64,000 nt of DNA from NCBI GenBank assembly GCA_039621445.1, contig CP154957.1:12793462-12857461 (forward strand), written 5' to 3'. This document shows, one piece after another, positions 32,961 through 43,918 of the stretch. The notes beneath the pieces are model-generated. The model was given only the letters and a program-made list of their open reading frames with translations. It was not told where the DNA came from and did no database searches. The stretch's first letter is position 1; every line of letters begins with the position of its first letter. Source of the DNA: Euglena gracilis. Lineage: Eukaryota > Euglenida > Euglenophyceae > Euglenales. A program made the translations under genes and the position numbers.

Positions 32961-33184
32961 GGTCAAACCCAGGTGATTCGGAAACTAGAAATCCAGTGGC
33001 TCGCGACTGAAAAAAAAAATCCCGGGAACCGGGCCGGGATCATGGTAATCTGTCGGTTCCCGAGGTGGCCCCGACCCGGGAGAGGGATGAGAAAAAGTCT
33101 GTGGTGGAGGGCTGGCACAAGGCTGCATTGTTTCCAGCATGCCACAAGCCAGAACTGGTTCGCAACCTGCCAATGGGTGACAAC

Positions 33185-33509
33185 CATAGCATTGCCTAGC
33201 GACCCCCCCGGGTGGGGGTCACTTTCCACTCTGAAAAACCCAGTCAGTCACTTTTTCCCAAAAAACCCAGTCAGTCACCCTCCGGGGTGGGGGGGGTCGG
33301 CCACTCTTGAATGCACTTATGTTGGTAAGGCACAGGCCAAAAGTCTCAAAATCCAAAAAATTCCGGCGCCTTCGGCACCAGGCCAGCCACTTTTTCATTT
33401 TCGGGCCTCCCCCCGGGGGGGGGGGGGGGGCTCTTGGCCAGAAAACCAGTCAGTCGCTCTGAAAAACCAGTCAGTCACCCCCCAGGGGTGGGTGTTAAGG
33501 AATGGTGTG
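33185..33509. mobile_element. hAT-like non-autonomous element with 8-bp target duplication
   Basis: Target duplication GTGACAAC (33177-33184, 33510-33517). Ends CATAGCATTGCCTAGCG and its imperfect inverse ending GGAATGGTGTG. Contains the CCGGCGCCTTCGGCACC hairpin (33363-33380) and repeated CAGTCAGTCAC words. Confidence 0.85.
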
Positions 33510-33936
33510 GTGACAACCCATGATGCTGCCACGCCAGAGAATGGCAACGATGCAGTCAGCGCACAAGGGCGTTTGGGGCACATGTTTCAAGGGGGTCGCG
33601 TGGCAGTCTATCGCTGGACGGGGGGGGGGGGCTGTCCTTGAAGACTCTGACCCGCACCCACCATCATGAGCCGGTGTTCCGCCCAGAGGCTGGAAATTCA
33701 GGGCTGGCTGCCAGCCAGAAGGTTGCTGGCTGGCCCGCCACAGGGGTGCCTCGAACCAGACTCGAAAAGCAGAAATTGCAAAAACATACAGCAATTTACA
33801 ATCAGCAAAATATGCAAAACAACAAGTTTGAGATCCAAAACTTCGAACAGGGTTGCAGGCGCGGCCTCCGATGCCAGAAACTGATTGCGTTGTTTCTGGC
33901 CTGTTCCTGCCCAACCCACAGAACAGTCCACAACAC

Positions 33937-34119
33937 CTTGGAGCGTTGCAGCGCGGAGGCCACGCTGTCCACGTGCCGGAGCATGGCCTCGATCTCGTGG
34001 GCATGGGCCCGCAGGGTGTCGCGCAACGCCGCCAACGTGCCCTCCAGCATCGGGGCCGCAACCTGTGGCTCCCCTGAACCCCCGAGGGAAATGGCATCGC
34101 CGGGCAATTGTTGAAGAAA
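33937..34119 (-). CDS. Helical exon of the large CCCH gene
   Basis: Minus strand. Acceptor TTTGCATGCCAG and donor CCAAG|GTGTTG enclose exactly 61 codons, phase 0 to 0. FLQQLPGDAISLGG leads into a long amphipathic helix (GTLAALRDTLRAHAHEIEAM, then LRHVDSVASALQRSK), probably a coiled coil. Third positions are almost all G/C. A nucleoporin p58-like coiled coil is one guess, but length and sequence are insufficient to claim it. Confidence 0.55.
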
Positions 34120-34513
34120 CTGGCATGCAAATATGTGGGATGCTGCTTTGAAAAGAGGTCCAGAACAAAAAATACACCTTTCAGCAACTTCCTTTTTGGG
34201 AAAAACATAAATTCAGAAAGCAACTCAACTCAAGGGTCCTCAACGACTTAAGATGGGATTTTGCAAAGCGACAATTTGGTTCACATTCCAGATTAACTCA
34301 GCAGTGACCACACTGACAAATTAAACCCGAAAACCCTGTCATGGTCGAAATCACGGCCTTCCTGACTCTTTCCTCGTGGACTTACTACATGAGAGAAAAA
34401 ATCAGAAATAATGTTGGGGGGGGTATCAGCATGTGTTGTCGAAAGCTGGGACCAAAAGCAGTGTGGACCACCTCTTGCCCCCAGGCAAGGACAGTCATCC
34501 CGGTTTTTGGTCT

Positions 34514-34590
34514 CCGGTGGGGTCTGGTGGGATCCGGTGAGATTCGGTGGGATCCGGTGGGGTTCCGGTGGGGTTCCGGGAAAAAAACAC
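34514..34590. repeat. Minisatellite, GGTGGGATCC/GGTGGGGTTCC units
   Basis: About six 11-12-base units. A second array of the same units lies at 34986-35100. Both are in introns of the minus-strand gene. Confidence 0.85.
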
Positions 34591-34777
34591 GTGCAACATG
34601 GTGTTTTTCTGACCAGATATTCTTGTTGCATCATGCAGTGGGTGCACAACATGACCACATGCATGGCCCCCCAGGGTCAAGGTCTTGGCCTCTTTTGTTG
34701 TCCCACATGAATCACCTTTTGGCTCTGTTTAATGGATCTTTTGCATCACCACATCATGTGATGTACTTATTGCTCAC

Positions 34778-34856
34778 CCTAGGGTCGTCGGTTTCATCCA
34801 CCACAATGGCCACCAAATATTTGCCATCACAAATCATATCCTGCAATTTTTTTGAC
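34778..34856 (-). CDS. Exon of the large CCCH gene
   Basis: Acceptor CTCTTTCCTTCAG and donor AGG|GTGAGC, both strong. One base, then 26 codons SKKLQDMICDGKYLVAIVVD-ETDDPR, ending in phase 0 to meet the 33937-34119 exon. The -VVDET- motif resembles the catalytic-loop wording of hAT transposases (VDETTD), but flanking sequence does not, so I treat it as host coding. Confidence 0.5.
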
Positions 34857-34887
34857 CTGAAGGAAAGAGTCTTTTTTTTTAAAACAT

Positions 34888-34918
34888 AAGGATACACAAC
34901 CCATTGTTGTGTATCCTT
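34888..34918. repeat. Perfect 13-bp hairpin with 5-base loop
   Basis: AAGGATACACAAC, CCATT, GTTGTGTATCCTT. Located 31 bases upstream of the 34856 exon on the transcribed strand, close to its acceptor. Confidence 0.9.
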
Positions 34919-34985
34919 CTTTGCAGCAAGAGACTTTGGGGCCATAAATCCAGAAGAAAGATCTGTGCATGGGGAAAAAAATCTC

Positions 34986-35100
34986 CGTGGGATCCGGTGG
35001 GGTCTGGTGGGACCCGGTGGGGTTCGGTGGGAACCTACTAGTCAAATGGTCAAAAAATCCCCGGTGGGATCCGGTGGGATCCGGTGGGATCCGGTGGCTG
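34986..35100. repeat. Minisatellite, GGTGGGATCC units (second array)
   Basis: Same units as 34514-34590, with a unique TAGTCAAATGGTCAAAAAAT insert in the middle. Confidence 0.85.
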
Positions 35101-35123
35101 TCCTTGCCTGCTTGCCCCCTTGC

Positions 35124-35257
35124 CTGGGCTGGGGTTTGAGAGGCAAACGAACAGGGTCACAAATTGAAAAATTTTGCTCTCCCGCAACTGGCCTCAGATT
35201 TGCGCAAAGCCCTGTGGCAGAGCTGGCTGGGGTGTTGCTGTGTGGGACAGGGCCATG
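35124..35257 (-). CDS. Exon of the large CCCH gene, possibly with a GC donor
   Basis: Acceptor GTGTGTGCACACCAG. 44 codons plus two bases: HGPVPHSNTPASSATGLCAN, then VAGEQNFSICDPVRLPLKPQ. The only junction that keeps phase with the next exon is CCCAG|GCAAGG, a GC-AG intron. That part is inference; if wrong, the exon ends elsewhere. Confidence 0.35.
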
Positions 35258-35334
35258 CTGGTGTGCACACACCATCACCACAGCCCATGGGCTAACGAAG
35301 GCTTTGGTACTTGGGGTTGAGAACTCCCCCTCCC

Positions 35335-35724
35335 ATTTAGACCAACCCCCCGTTTATACCGACCCCCCCCCCCCCCGGAAAATCAGATGAAATCCATTTA
35401 TACCGACCTGGGATAAAAGCAGAAATCCAGTTTTTCCGACCCCCTCTCTTGCACCTGGTGCACACCAAGGAAAAATACAACAAAGCAAAAGGAGGCCGCA
35501 ATAAACACAAAAAGAGCGCTCAAGCCCAACCCAGCGTCGACTTTCTGGAAAAATGTGAACAGATGGACTGTTTTTCATTGGGAGATGACGACGAAACGGG
35601 GGCGCATATACGTCGCTTCGTCCCCCCCCCCTCAGTCGAGCATCTTGACCCATTTATACCGGGATTTCGAGAAATGTGAAAGTGATACACCGACCCGTCA
35701 GTGTAAATGGGGCAGGGGTTTACC
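35335..35724. mobile_element. Poly-C-ended inverted-repeat element, TTTATACCGACC subfamily
   Basis: Left TAGACCAACCCCCCG then TTTATACCGACCC. Right ACCGACCCGTCAGTGTAAAT, GGGGCAGGGGTTTACC, imperfect inverses. Further ATTTATACCG units at 35396 and 35652. Confidence 0.5.
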
Positions 35725-36267
35725 CACCCACAAACTTGGAGGGATGTAAAAACTCTTTTGGCACACTGTATTTTTCATTTTGTGCAAAAAAAAATGACAA
35801 AAAATCTTTGATCTCAGGGAAAATCGGGGCCCAAATGAGGAATGTTTCATAATCAAATTTTTTCCAAAAATATCTGGAGGGAAAACCCGCAAGAAAAGGC
35901 TTGTTTGTGTTTCCCCCCTGGTAATATCCATGAACTCCCAGCATCTCTGAAAACGCTGGTACAATGTGCATTGGGAGTTCAAACATATTGATAAAAGATG
36001 AAGAACCTTCGAGAATGCCACCCCCCAAACTCTCTGCCGACAAAAATGGCACCACATTAACAATTAACACACATTTTTCCAACAAATTGGATGAAATTTG
36101 TCCACAAAGAACAGCATAAGAATTCTTGTTTTCTTTTTTTTTGATGGGTGTAAACGAAATTTTGCACTCTCAAGAGGAAAATAAATGGGGAAAATAGCAT
36201 ACACCAACAAGCCAGTTAAACGGCACCAATAACAAAGCAACAACATGATGTTGACGGCGCACCACAC

Positions 36268-36561
36268 CTGGTAAGAGGGGCACTTCATCGCTTCGAGCAA
36301 CATTGTTTGCAGACTGCCGCGTTTGCGTCTTTGACCCAATAGGAATGGCCTCATCCTGTCCCCCAGCTTGGAACAGGGCGGCTGAGAGCTGCAGCACGGA
36401 CAGAGAGTGCAGCTGGCATTGGGCAGCAGCTGTCTCACGGGGGGCAACATAAACAGACGCCCCAGTTTGACAGCAGTTGTTGGGCAGGTGGAGCCCGGAA
36501 CCCCTCCCCGCCCCCCGCGTCCCCCAAAACAGCAGCACAGCCAAAATGACTGATTTCCGCC
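36268..36561 (-). CDS. Cys-rich exon of the large CCCH gene
   Basis: Acceptor TTTTTTGCTTTTATGCAG, donor TACCAG|GTGTGG, exactly 98 codons in phase 0 to 0. After a Gly-rich start it reads VKLGRLFMLPPVRQLLPNAS, then CTLCPCCSSQPPCSKLGD and a basic patch GQRRKRG. The C-x2-C-x-C pattern may bind zinc. Two other frames are partly open, so the frame choice depends on phase agreement with both neighbours. Confidence 0.4.
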
Positions 36562-37045
36562 CTGCATAAAAGCAAAAAAAGACAAAATGAACCGCCCCTC
36601 AAAAGTTTGTAAAAATGAAATTTTGGGCATTTTTGGGTGAAATGTTTGCCAAGAAGCAAAAAAAATTCTCGTGTGAAGTGCTGAGGGAAATTTGACCTTC
36701 TTTGGGGTCAGGTACACCCCAAGATCCGAGGGACGGGAGCACACTTGCTTTATCAAATCCTGGCCGGGAAGCGTACAAATAAATCTTTTTTATTTTGGGT
36801 GATTAATAAGAGCAATGTGTCTGGAAAATTATTTCCACTTGACCAAACCCAAAAGGAACCAATTGGAGACAGTGTTGTCTGTCCAGGTCGAAATGGGCTC
36901 CTGTCATTTGTTCATTGCACTTTGCGTTTCTTGATAAATGAACATGGATTGACCAATCTATGGCTGCGCCTTTGTTCTCTTTGTGGAGGAAATGACAGGA
37001 GTTAAGCTAGATTTGTGCCATGGAAACATAAACAACAGCGCAAAC

Positions 37046-37123
37046 CTGTTGGAATAATTCCGAATCGAAATCGAACGATTGGGGACCACGCCTGGCATGA
37101 GGCGTCGAGCTCATCACGGGGCC
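37046..37123 (-). CDS. Exon of the large CCCH gene
   Basis: Acceptor CCCTCTCCTGTAG and donor CAACAG|GTTTGC bound 26 codons, phase 0 to 0: GPVMSSTPHARRGPQSFDFD-SELFQQ. Disordered-looking. Confidence 0.5.
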
Positions 37124-37256
37124 CTACAGGAGAGGGAAGGGGGCAAAGAGAGGAGACACACAAAGATTGCACAAACAAAAACCAAAGCCAATTTAAGACG
37201 CATGTGATTCCGCATGATTTCACATTTACACTCCACTGCAGGGTTTCCAAGAGAAC

Positions 37257-37313
37257 CTGTGCGTTCCCTTGGCTAGTGGAGCTAGATGTTTTTGCCAACG
37301 TCCCCCAGTCCAC
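37257..37313 (-). CDS. Exon of the large CCCH gene
   Basis: Acceptor ATATTCTCATAG, donor GCACAG|GTTCTC, 19 codons in phase 0 to 0: VDWGTLAKTSSSTSQGNAQ. In phase with exons on both sides. Confidence 0.5.
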
Positions 37314-37561
37314 CTATGAGAATATTCCAGGTTTTGGCCCAAACTAAAAATATACGTGATCTTCGCAAAAGAATTTTGGTTGAAAAAACCGGTTTTCTGA
37401 CGGTTTTTGGATGCTGTTGTTGTTCCTATAATCTCCAATCATCTTTAAATCTGTTGTGAGAAAAAATGCTCCACCATCGCCGGTGATGGTTTGGGGGGGT
37501 TCGTATTTCAATGATGAAAATGGTCCTATCAGAACTTCCATGGCAGCGTTGCAGAACAAAC

Positions 37562-37806
37562 CTTGTACCCTTTGCCCTGGGGGGCGGTGTGGCTGTCACT
37601 GCCTGCGTTGGGCTCCGCTGCGGTGCGGGAGGCGCCAACCGCCGCAGCGGGGAAGACCGCAGGGCTCGAAGGTGGAGTTTGGACAATCAGGTGACTGGTG
37701 AAGCCAACGGCCTCGTGGGCGACGGGGGTGAAGCCCATGCTCCACGAGGCGGCGACGGAGGGTTGTGGGCCGGGGGTAGGGTTGACTGGGGGCAGGCCAC
37801 GGCAAA
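37562..37806 (-). CDS. Ala/Pro/Ser-rich exon of the large CCCH gene
   Basis: Acceptor TGTCGGGACGCAG and donor TACAAG|GTTTGT. Two bases complete the split codon from the 42526-42630 exon, then 81 codons with GC-rich third positions: GLPPVNPTPGPQPSVAASW, SMGFTPVAHEAVGFTSHLIV, SSPAVFPAAAVGASRTAAEP, ending APQGKGYK. Low-complexity, probably disordered. An alternative acceptor at 37829 would change the phase. Confidence 0.5.
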
Positions 37807-38553
37807 CTGCGTCCCGACAGGTGTCCACTCTGCCAGACAGTCTGCCACTTCGCTACCCATGAAAATGGCAAAAAAAAAATCGATACATTTTGGAGAAACG
37901 AAACCACATCCCTACGACCACACATCCCTTTCCTGGCGAAATTTTCATTTGGCGGTGTATCACCTTTGATGGGTTTTTGGAATCTGCCTGTGGCCTGATT
38001 GCGGTGCCACATGGCAGAGGGAACTGGGGCAATGACGCAGATTGAAGACAACCACCCCTGTGCACAGAGGGATAGAATCCCTGTCCGGATTGGAGTTGGT
38101 TACCTGCATTGAGCCATCCCTTCCATTCAGCTCATAACATCATGCTGCCAGCAGTGCGCTGCTCACAATCCCCCCTGGGGGTGGGGGTCGTACTCAGTGA
38201 CTGGAATATTTGAGCTTGCTGGGGAAAAAATGTGTGTGTTGGCTTACTCCCCCATTGCGTTCCTGGGTGCATTGAAAATTGAGTCTGTGGAAATACCTCA
38301 AAAAAAAACTGGTAATCATGCAAAGATTTCTTGACCCATAGTTTGTGGTCCATTATCAATCCCTTTCTTCCCGTTTTTTTGGGGGGCCGTCATTTGAACC
38401 TCCAAAACAAAAAATATACCCACTGTTCAGCCATCCTTTAAAACTCGTCGAGGGGGAAGGAAGGGGCTTGAGATTAGAAAAAAACCTTGCTGGCTGGACT
38501 GCAAGCCCCCCCCCCCCGGGGGTGCGGTCCCCTTCATCTGAAGCCATGCCCTT

Positions 38554-38750
38554 TCAAAGAATGACACAATAATCTCTTAACAAATCCCTTGGGCATTGGA
38601 CACACAGCTGTCCTGCAACAACCAGCCCATAGAACCCAGAACATGCGAGTGCCGCACAACAACCTCGCACCATGTGCCATGTTCCCAGCAGCATGGGAGT
38701 GACTGAGTGCGCAGGAGGCTGCAGCGCTGGGCTGTCAACGAACTCACACA
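38554..38750 (-). CDS. ORF inside an intron, uncertain
   Basis: Minus-strand frame EFVDSPALQPPAHSVTPMLL continuing through HMVRGCCAALACSGFYGLVV to TGA. It lies inside the 37807-42525 intron of the large gene. It may be a retained alternative exon or a relic of an inserted element. A competing plus-strand frame exists at 38672-38872. Confidence 0.2.
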
Positions 38751-38759
38751 AGGGGGAGG

Positions 38760-40723
38760 CGGTGATTGATGGCTTGGTCGATGCAGGGGACTTGGACGGG
38801 GCAATGCCCGACGTGTCCTTGGACTTCCGCCCATCCGAAGCTGAGGGGAGGGGAATTCCGTGGCTTCTTTAAGACTTTGGGGGTCCCCACCCCGGGTGGC
38901 GCGGAACACCTATGGGCACAAGGACTGGACTCCCCAAAAAAGGTCATCTGAAAGCATTCTCCAAAAAATTTTTGCGGAGAACCAGCCGCTTAAAGGTCCG
39001 GGGGCCTCAACCGCAGCTGCCCAAATTTGGCTGGGGGAAATCCCAGTGGACCCCGCGGGGGAGGGGTCCACGACAGAGTGAGGACTCAGAAAAATTTTCA
39101 GCTCCACCCGGGGAAATTTTTTCATCTTGTTTAAAAATGAAAAAAAAATATTTTGTTGACAAAAGAAAGCAAAATGAAAAAAAAATTTCAAGAAATTTGA
39201 CAAAATTTTGGTCTCAGGGGGAAATCGGGCCAAAATGAGGAATTTTTCATCGGCTACAATGATTTCCTGGAGAAATCCAAAAAATCGCCAGGGAAAAAAA
39301 CACAAAAACATAAATTTTGCCAAAATCGAAAAACAAAAAAACCGGTAAAAAACGCGCTGGCGCCCCCCCCCCCCTGGCTACAACCCTCTTTTTTGGAGCG
39401 AAAAAAACACATTGAATACCTCATTTCCACCTCGGCATGCCGCACGGCGGTGGGATGAAAACTTTTTCAGTTGGGGAGACCCCCGGACACCCCTTCCTCT
39501 GGGGAGGGGAGGGGGGTCCAGCTATCACTTTCTTCCCACTGTCTAGCAAATGGCTAGACAGTGGACCCCCCGGTGTCCTTTAGCAAAAACTGGTTCAAGC
39601 AAAGGAAAAAAAAGTGATAGTAGACCTCCCCTCCCCTCCCCTCCCCTTAAATAATCGCCTGACCTTGATGGATTCAAATTTTGGAATGGGAAACGGGACC
39701 GTTGACCAGTCGACCCCCCCCCCGGGGTCTGCTCGCCAGTGAAAAAAAAATTCTGCAGTGATTAATGAATGACCGGCGCGAAGCCCCAGAACTTTCTTTC
39801 TGGTCCCCTGAAAACGGCCAAGAATGCCCATTTTTTGACCATTCTGGGTTTTGTTTTGTCAGCAAAAAAAAACCACATTGAAAACCTCATTTTCAGCTTG
39901 GCGCACAGTGCTGGAGATATTTTTTCCAGCCGGGAAGCCCTGCACCCCCCCCCCCCGGGAGGGGGTCTAGCTAGTGGTTTTTTTTTCTCAGTGTACAGCA
40001 AAATGGCTAGCCAGTTGACCCCTCCAGGGTCTTAAGCAATGGGTTGGTCAAGATGGATAAAATGTGGCATTGCTCAGCCCTCAGATATGGCAATGCCTGT
40101 TACGCTGGGTTTCTCATAGATTTTTTTCTACCATGCGGGAGGGTGGGGTGTGGGTGGGTCCATGACTGGATCACGGGGGGGGGGGTTCCGTGTGCAACCT
40201 TGTTTGGTGGGTGTGGGTTCTGGCCAGCATTTTATATAAGGACCCGGGGGGGGGGGGCTGGCTAGCCATTTTGGACATTGGAAAAAACCACTAGCTAACC
40301 CCCTCCGGGAGGGGGGGGATTCCTCCTGCACTACGAGTCAAGGTGGAAACGACGCTTTTAATGTGTTTTTTGGCCGATTTTGTTCCAAAGAAACGGCCAA
40401 AAAACTTTGCTGAACAGTTTGCAGTACCCCCTGGAGTGGGGGCTGGACTGCAAATGTGGTCCAGTGGAAATCCATTTGTCCAACTTTCATTTTCCACTTG
40501 TCCAAATTTGGCCAATGGGAATCCTAGTGGACCACCCCTGTGGGGGGTCCCATAGGAGGGCTAGCTAGTGGAATTTTTTTTCCAGTGACTGGCGCAAAAA
40601 CGGCCATTTTTTTAAAAAAGCGCCAAAAAATCTTGGGCCCCCAAATTTTTTGGCGCCAGAGAAAAAACCCATTCAGCCATTTTTGGGATTTGGGTTTTGA
40701 TTCGGGGTATGGCTGATTTTTGG
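38760..40723. repeat. Block of element fragments in a large intron
   Basis: Contains several partial copies of the GCTAGC-type elements: GGACCCCCCGGTGTCC near 39560, GTCGACCCCCCCCCCGG near 39710, GTCTAGCTAGTGG near 39965, GGGTCTTAAGC near 40028, GGACCCGGGG near 40240 and GGGCTAGCTAGTGG near 40558. They resemble 27685-28091, but I cannot pair their ends with confidence. No gene seen. Confidence 0.45.
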
Positions 40724-40730
40724 AACAAAA

Positions 40731-42126
40731 CAGGGGCAGGGAGATATTCCGGTCGGCCGAAATTTTTATTCCGGTGTTTTATTCCGGTTTATTCCGGGTT
40801 ATTCCGGTTTATTCCGGAATTTATTCCGGTTTATTCCGGTCAATTCCTGTCTGAATGGACTTAGGATTTTTTCGAAGTACAATTGGGCCGAGGCACTCAC
40901 CCTGGCTGCAGGAATGGGGCTGCTTTCCTTGGTTGCCCCGCCCCGCCTAGTGGTCACTTCGCACTTGGTGATGCGGATCATCACATCACATCACAGCAGA
41001 CCCCGGCCTTTTTGGGAAAAACAAGCCGATGAAAATTGGTTCTTGGGTTTTTCTCTTGAGGCGGCCCTGGCACCGCTGTCTTTTTTCCTTCCCAAAAATT
41101 GTCCTGCCAAGTGTCTTAGGCAGCCTAACTCGCACTTAGCTTTGAAACCATGTCTGGGGGCTCCGGCTTCACACCCGAACCGGCGTCTTGGGTTTTTTTG
41201 TACAACAATTTCCATTCGGCCAATTTTGGGGAAATAGAATACCATGCAGCATGGCAGAAATCTAAGGCCATCTGCTGATAGCCCTTGAGAAGAGCTTTCA
41301 ATCGATGAGCAACATGGCAGCTGAAAAAAAGGAGTTTGGAAATGCGACCGCCGATTTTCAGAGCGCTGTGCAATGTGGCTGAGTTCTGTCGGTACCAAGC
41401 GAAAGGTCTTGGGGCAGGCAAACCTTCATCGACAGATCGCAGAGCCTAAACCCCCTGGAGTTTTGAACCCTTTTAAAATGGAGTACAGGCTTAAAAACAC
41501 CAAAAGGGCCTGTTTCCTGGGTCCCAACAACCGCAAACGATGCACGTGCTACGTGGAAGGTCCCCGCGGAACCAGAGGGCCAAAAGGGTGGGATTCACCG
41601 CTGGGTTTCAAAAAGAATGCAACGTTGCGCTTAAACGCAAGGCAAAAATCAAAACCTGAAGTGCGAGTTAGGCCGCCTGAGAGTGTTATTACCCCCTGAT
41701 TGAAAGATGATTCGCTTTGTCCAATGGGATCCCTGCCCCCAAAGATCACAGCGTAGATATTGTCCTAGTTCATGTCCCTTTGGAAAGAACTCAGGGACAA
41801 ACATTCACCAAGTGCAGCCCCACAAGTGGGGATAAAATCCAAACAAAAAAAATGCACTTGACCGGGGGAAGAAACAGGCAAAGTGAAAGTGTGCTCTTGA
41901 TATCAAATGCCGATTGTGCTATGCTTGCGCTCTTTTGGTGCTCTTGTGGTTTTGAAACCTGAAAATATATCAAACTTCACCTTCATTGTCTTTGTGTCTT
42001 GCAGAATTTTCAAGCCATTGGCTGGCACTTTTATTCCGGTTATTCCGGTTTATTCCGGTTTATTCCGGTTTTCGCTATTCCGGTTTATTCCGGTTTATTC
42101 CGGACCGGAATATCTCCCTGCCCCTG
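40731..42126. mobile_element. hAT-like element, 1396 bp, with subterminal ATTCCGG arrays
   Basis: Target duplication AACAAAA (40724-40730, 42127-42133; eight bases if the adjacent G is counted). Perfect 24-bp inverted ends beginning CAGGGGCAGGGAGATATTCC. Each end is followed by 5-8 tandem TTTATTCCGG units (40765-40840; 42030-42100), in the same orientation on both sides. CAGGG-type ends, 7-8-bp duplication and subterminal repeats are typical of hAT elements. Confidence 0.9.
41125..41421 (-). pseudogene. Possible transposase remnant inside the hAT-like element
   Basis: Minus-strand open stretch with an acceptor-like TTTTTTTTCAG at 41318, then CHVAHRLKALLKGYQQMALD and FCHAAWYSISPKLAEWKLLY. The C-x3-H-x-L spacing is like the conserved CxxHxLNL region of hAT transposases, but the DDE residues and dimerisation domain are absent. 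Weak assignment. Confidence 0.3.
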
Positions 42127-42525
42127 AACAAAATCAACCCAAAAAAAGCACGTTAAATACCTCAGGTCCACTTCGGTGTGCCACGCTGCACCTGAGGCAT
42201 TTTTTTTTTCCAGTCCGAATAACCCCTAGTGGACTGCCTGCCCCCCCCCCTGGGTCAACCCACCCACCAACCCATAAAAAAAACCCATTCAAAATGGACG
42301 AAAACCATTGAAAACTTCTTCCAAACCAACGTTCGGCCGAGCCAAAATCTGACCCCTGGTGCACCTCTGCCACCCCCCTGGGGGCTGGGGGTGGGGTCCA
42401 GTGGGTTCACCCACCCACTCTCAAAACCCTGGGGGGTGGGGTCACACATGTGTTAAATGAATCTATGGTTAAGAACCCTCTGAGAACACTGTGCTCAACT
42501 TCATGCATCAGAAACAATCACACAC

Positions 42526-42630
42526 CGTCGTGAGGTGCGGTCGGTTTGGGCAGTGATGAAGTTTGTGGGCTGGCAGATTCAGGGACATTGATAGGGGACA
42601 CTGACCGATGCGAAGCGATGCTCGAGCACC
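42526..42630 (-). CDS. Ser/Pro/Thr-rich exon of the large CCCH gene
   Basis: Acceptor TGTTTTTTTCCAG, donor GACG|GTGTGT. Two bases, 34 codons, one base: SSIASHRSVSPINVPESASP, QTSSLPKPTAPHD. Composition continues that of the preceding exon. Confidence 0.5.
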
Positions 42631-42839
42631 CTGGAAAAAAACAACAGAAACAGAATACTTTGCAAACATGAACGCCAGCTGAATTCCGTTTGTTGAACAG
42701 CTTTGGATGCTTGTGCCGGGTTTGGGGAAACCCTAAATTCTTTGGTGATGCGCTTTGAATGTAAAACACAGGAAAGCTGCCCAATGAAACGCTGTTCAAA
42801 AAGAGCAGACAAAAGAATAAAATGTCTTTGAGCTCACAC

Positions 42840-43018
42840 CTGGGGAATCTGTTGGCGAAGCAGATGTCTGTCCTGCAAAGGTGCCATGGGAGGAGAATGA
42901 GACGTTGGCAGTCGCCTTGGGGGTTGAAGGGTCAGGGGGCAGGCTGACTGCTGCAGGGGGATCAAGGCCCGACCATTGCTCACCAACTCCCCATTGGGGA
43001 GGTGAGGGGCACTTTCCA
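42840..43018 (-). CDS. Ser/Pro/Thr-rich exon of the large CCCH gene
   Basis: Acceptor GGAATTGACAG, donor CCCAG|GTGTGA. One base, 59 codons, one base: GKCPSPPQWGVGEQWSGLDP, then SLPPDPSTPKATANVSFSSH and QTSASPTDSP. Low-complexity linker. Confidence 0.5.
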
Positions 43019-43205
43019 CTGTCAATTCCCGGGGGGGGACCAAAAAGCAATGGTATGATCACGACGCTGTCGGCGACCTTGCGGCCCAGACTTCCGCTGC
43101 TTGGAGAGCCAATCCGAGGCAACATGAATCTGTGGCGATGGGAGATGGGACAGGGGCCCTGATTGGGTTCCTATGCCATTTCCCTCCCCGCCTCTGGGAA
43201 GGCAC

Positions 43206-43380
43206 CATTTTGTCCCCAGGTGAGTGAAGTAATCCACCTCCCGTTTGATGTCGTAGCACCGCCCGTGTTGCCAGTCCATGTTGGCAATGAAGAGCTCTTT
43301 GAAATGGCGCCAACCTTGGCCCGTTCGGGTGTGGGTGGGCCAAAATGTAGGGTAACCATAGCCAACAGCTTTCCACCCCA
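43206..43380 (-). CDS. Aromatic-rich exon of the large CCCH gene
   Basis: Acceptor GATGTTCTAAAG and donor AAAATG|GTGCCT. Two bases, 57 codons, two bases. GWKAVGYGYPTFWPTHTRTG then HFKELFIANMDWQHGRCYDI and KREVDYFTHLGTK. This looks like a folded domain (many Trp, Tyr, Phe, His) that I do not recognise. The donor is weak. The frame continues open past it, so the 3' border could lie further on. Confidence 0.45.
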
Positions 43381-43432
43381 CTTTAGAACATCATCAACCC
43401 AGATTTCATCTGGTGGCTGGCAACCGCCCAGC

Positions 43433-43918
43433 CAGGGAATTTCTTAAGCACCCCCGGGGAGGGGGGGTCCAGCCTCCGGCTGGCAAAAAGGCTGCTGGCT
43501 GGATTTGAGCTGCTGGCTGGACCCCCCCGGGGGGTGGGGGGGAGGGGGGGGGTCCGGGGTTGGAGCAGGCTGGGCTGGGCTGGGTCGAGGAAAAACAAAA
43601 ATTTCTAACACATTTTTGCCATTTTCGACATTTTGATGGGTGGAGCTAGATCAAGGCTGGGGGGCTGCGATGGAGGGGCTGTGATGAGGGGAAAAAATGC
43701 AGGGATAAGTGAGCTGGACAGCCCAGTTGGCTGGTCGGCCTGCGGCCGGCTGGGCCGGCCTTCGGCCGGCTGGCCCAGCCTCCGGCCGGGCTGGACCCGA
43801 CTTTATTTCACTCGACCCCCGGGGGGGGGGGCTCCCAGCCCGAATTTGGGCTGCTGGCTGGATTTGATTGGACCCCCCCCCGGGGGGTAGGGTACCCTCC
43901 GGCTTAAGAAATTCCCTG
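43433..43918. mobile_element. hAT-like non-autonomous element with 8-bp target duplication
   Basis: Target duplication CGCCCAGC (43425-43432, 43919-43926). Perfect 16-bp ends CAGGGAATTTCTTAAG / CTTAAGAAATTCCCTG. Interior GCTGGCTGG and GGCCGGCTGG words as in 31136-31584. It sits in an intron, 45 bases upstream of the 43380 exon's acceptor. Confidence 0.95.

Noticed and set aside
34754-34945. hAT transposase fragment suggested by VVDETDD
   Set aside because: Only six residues match, strong splice sites bound the segment, and its phase fits the host gene on both sides.
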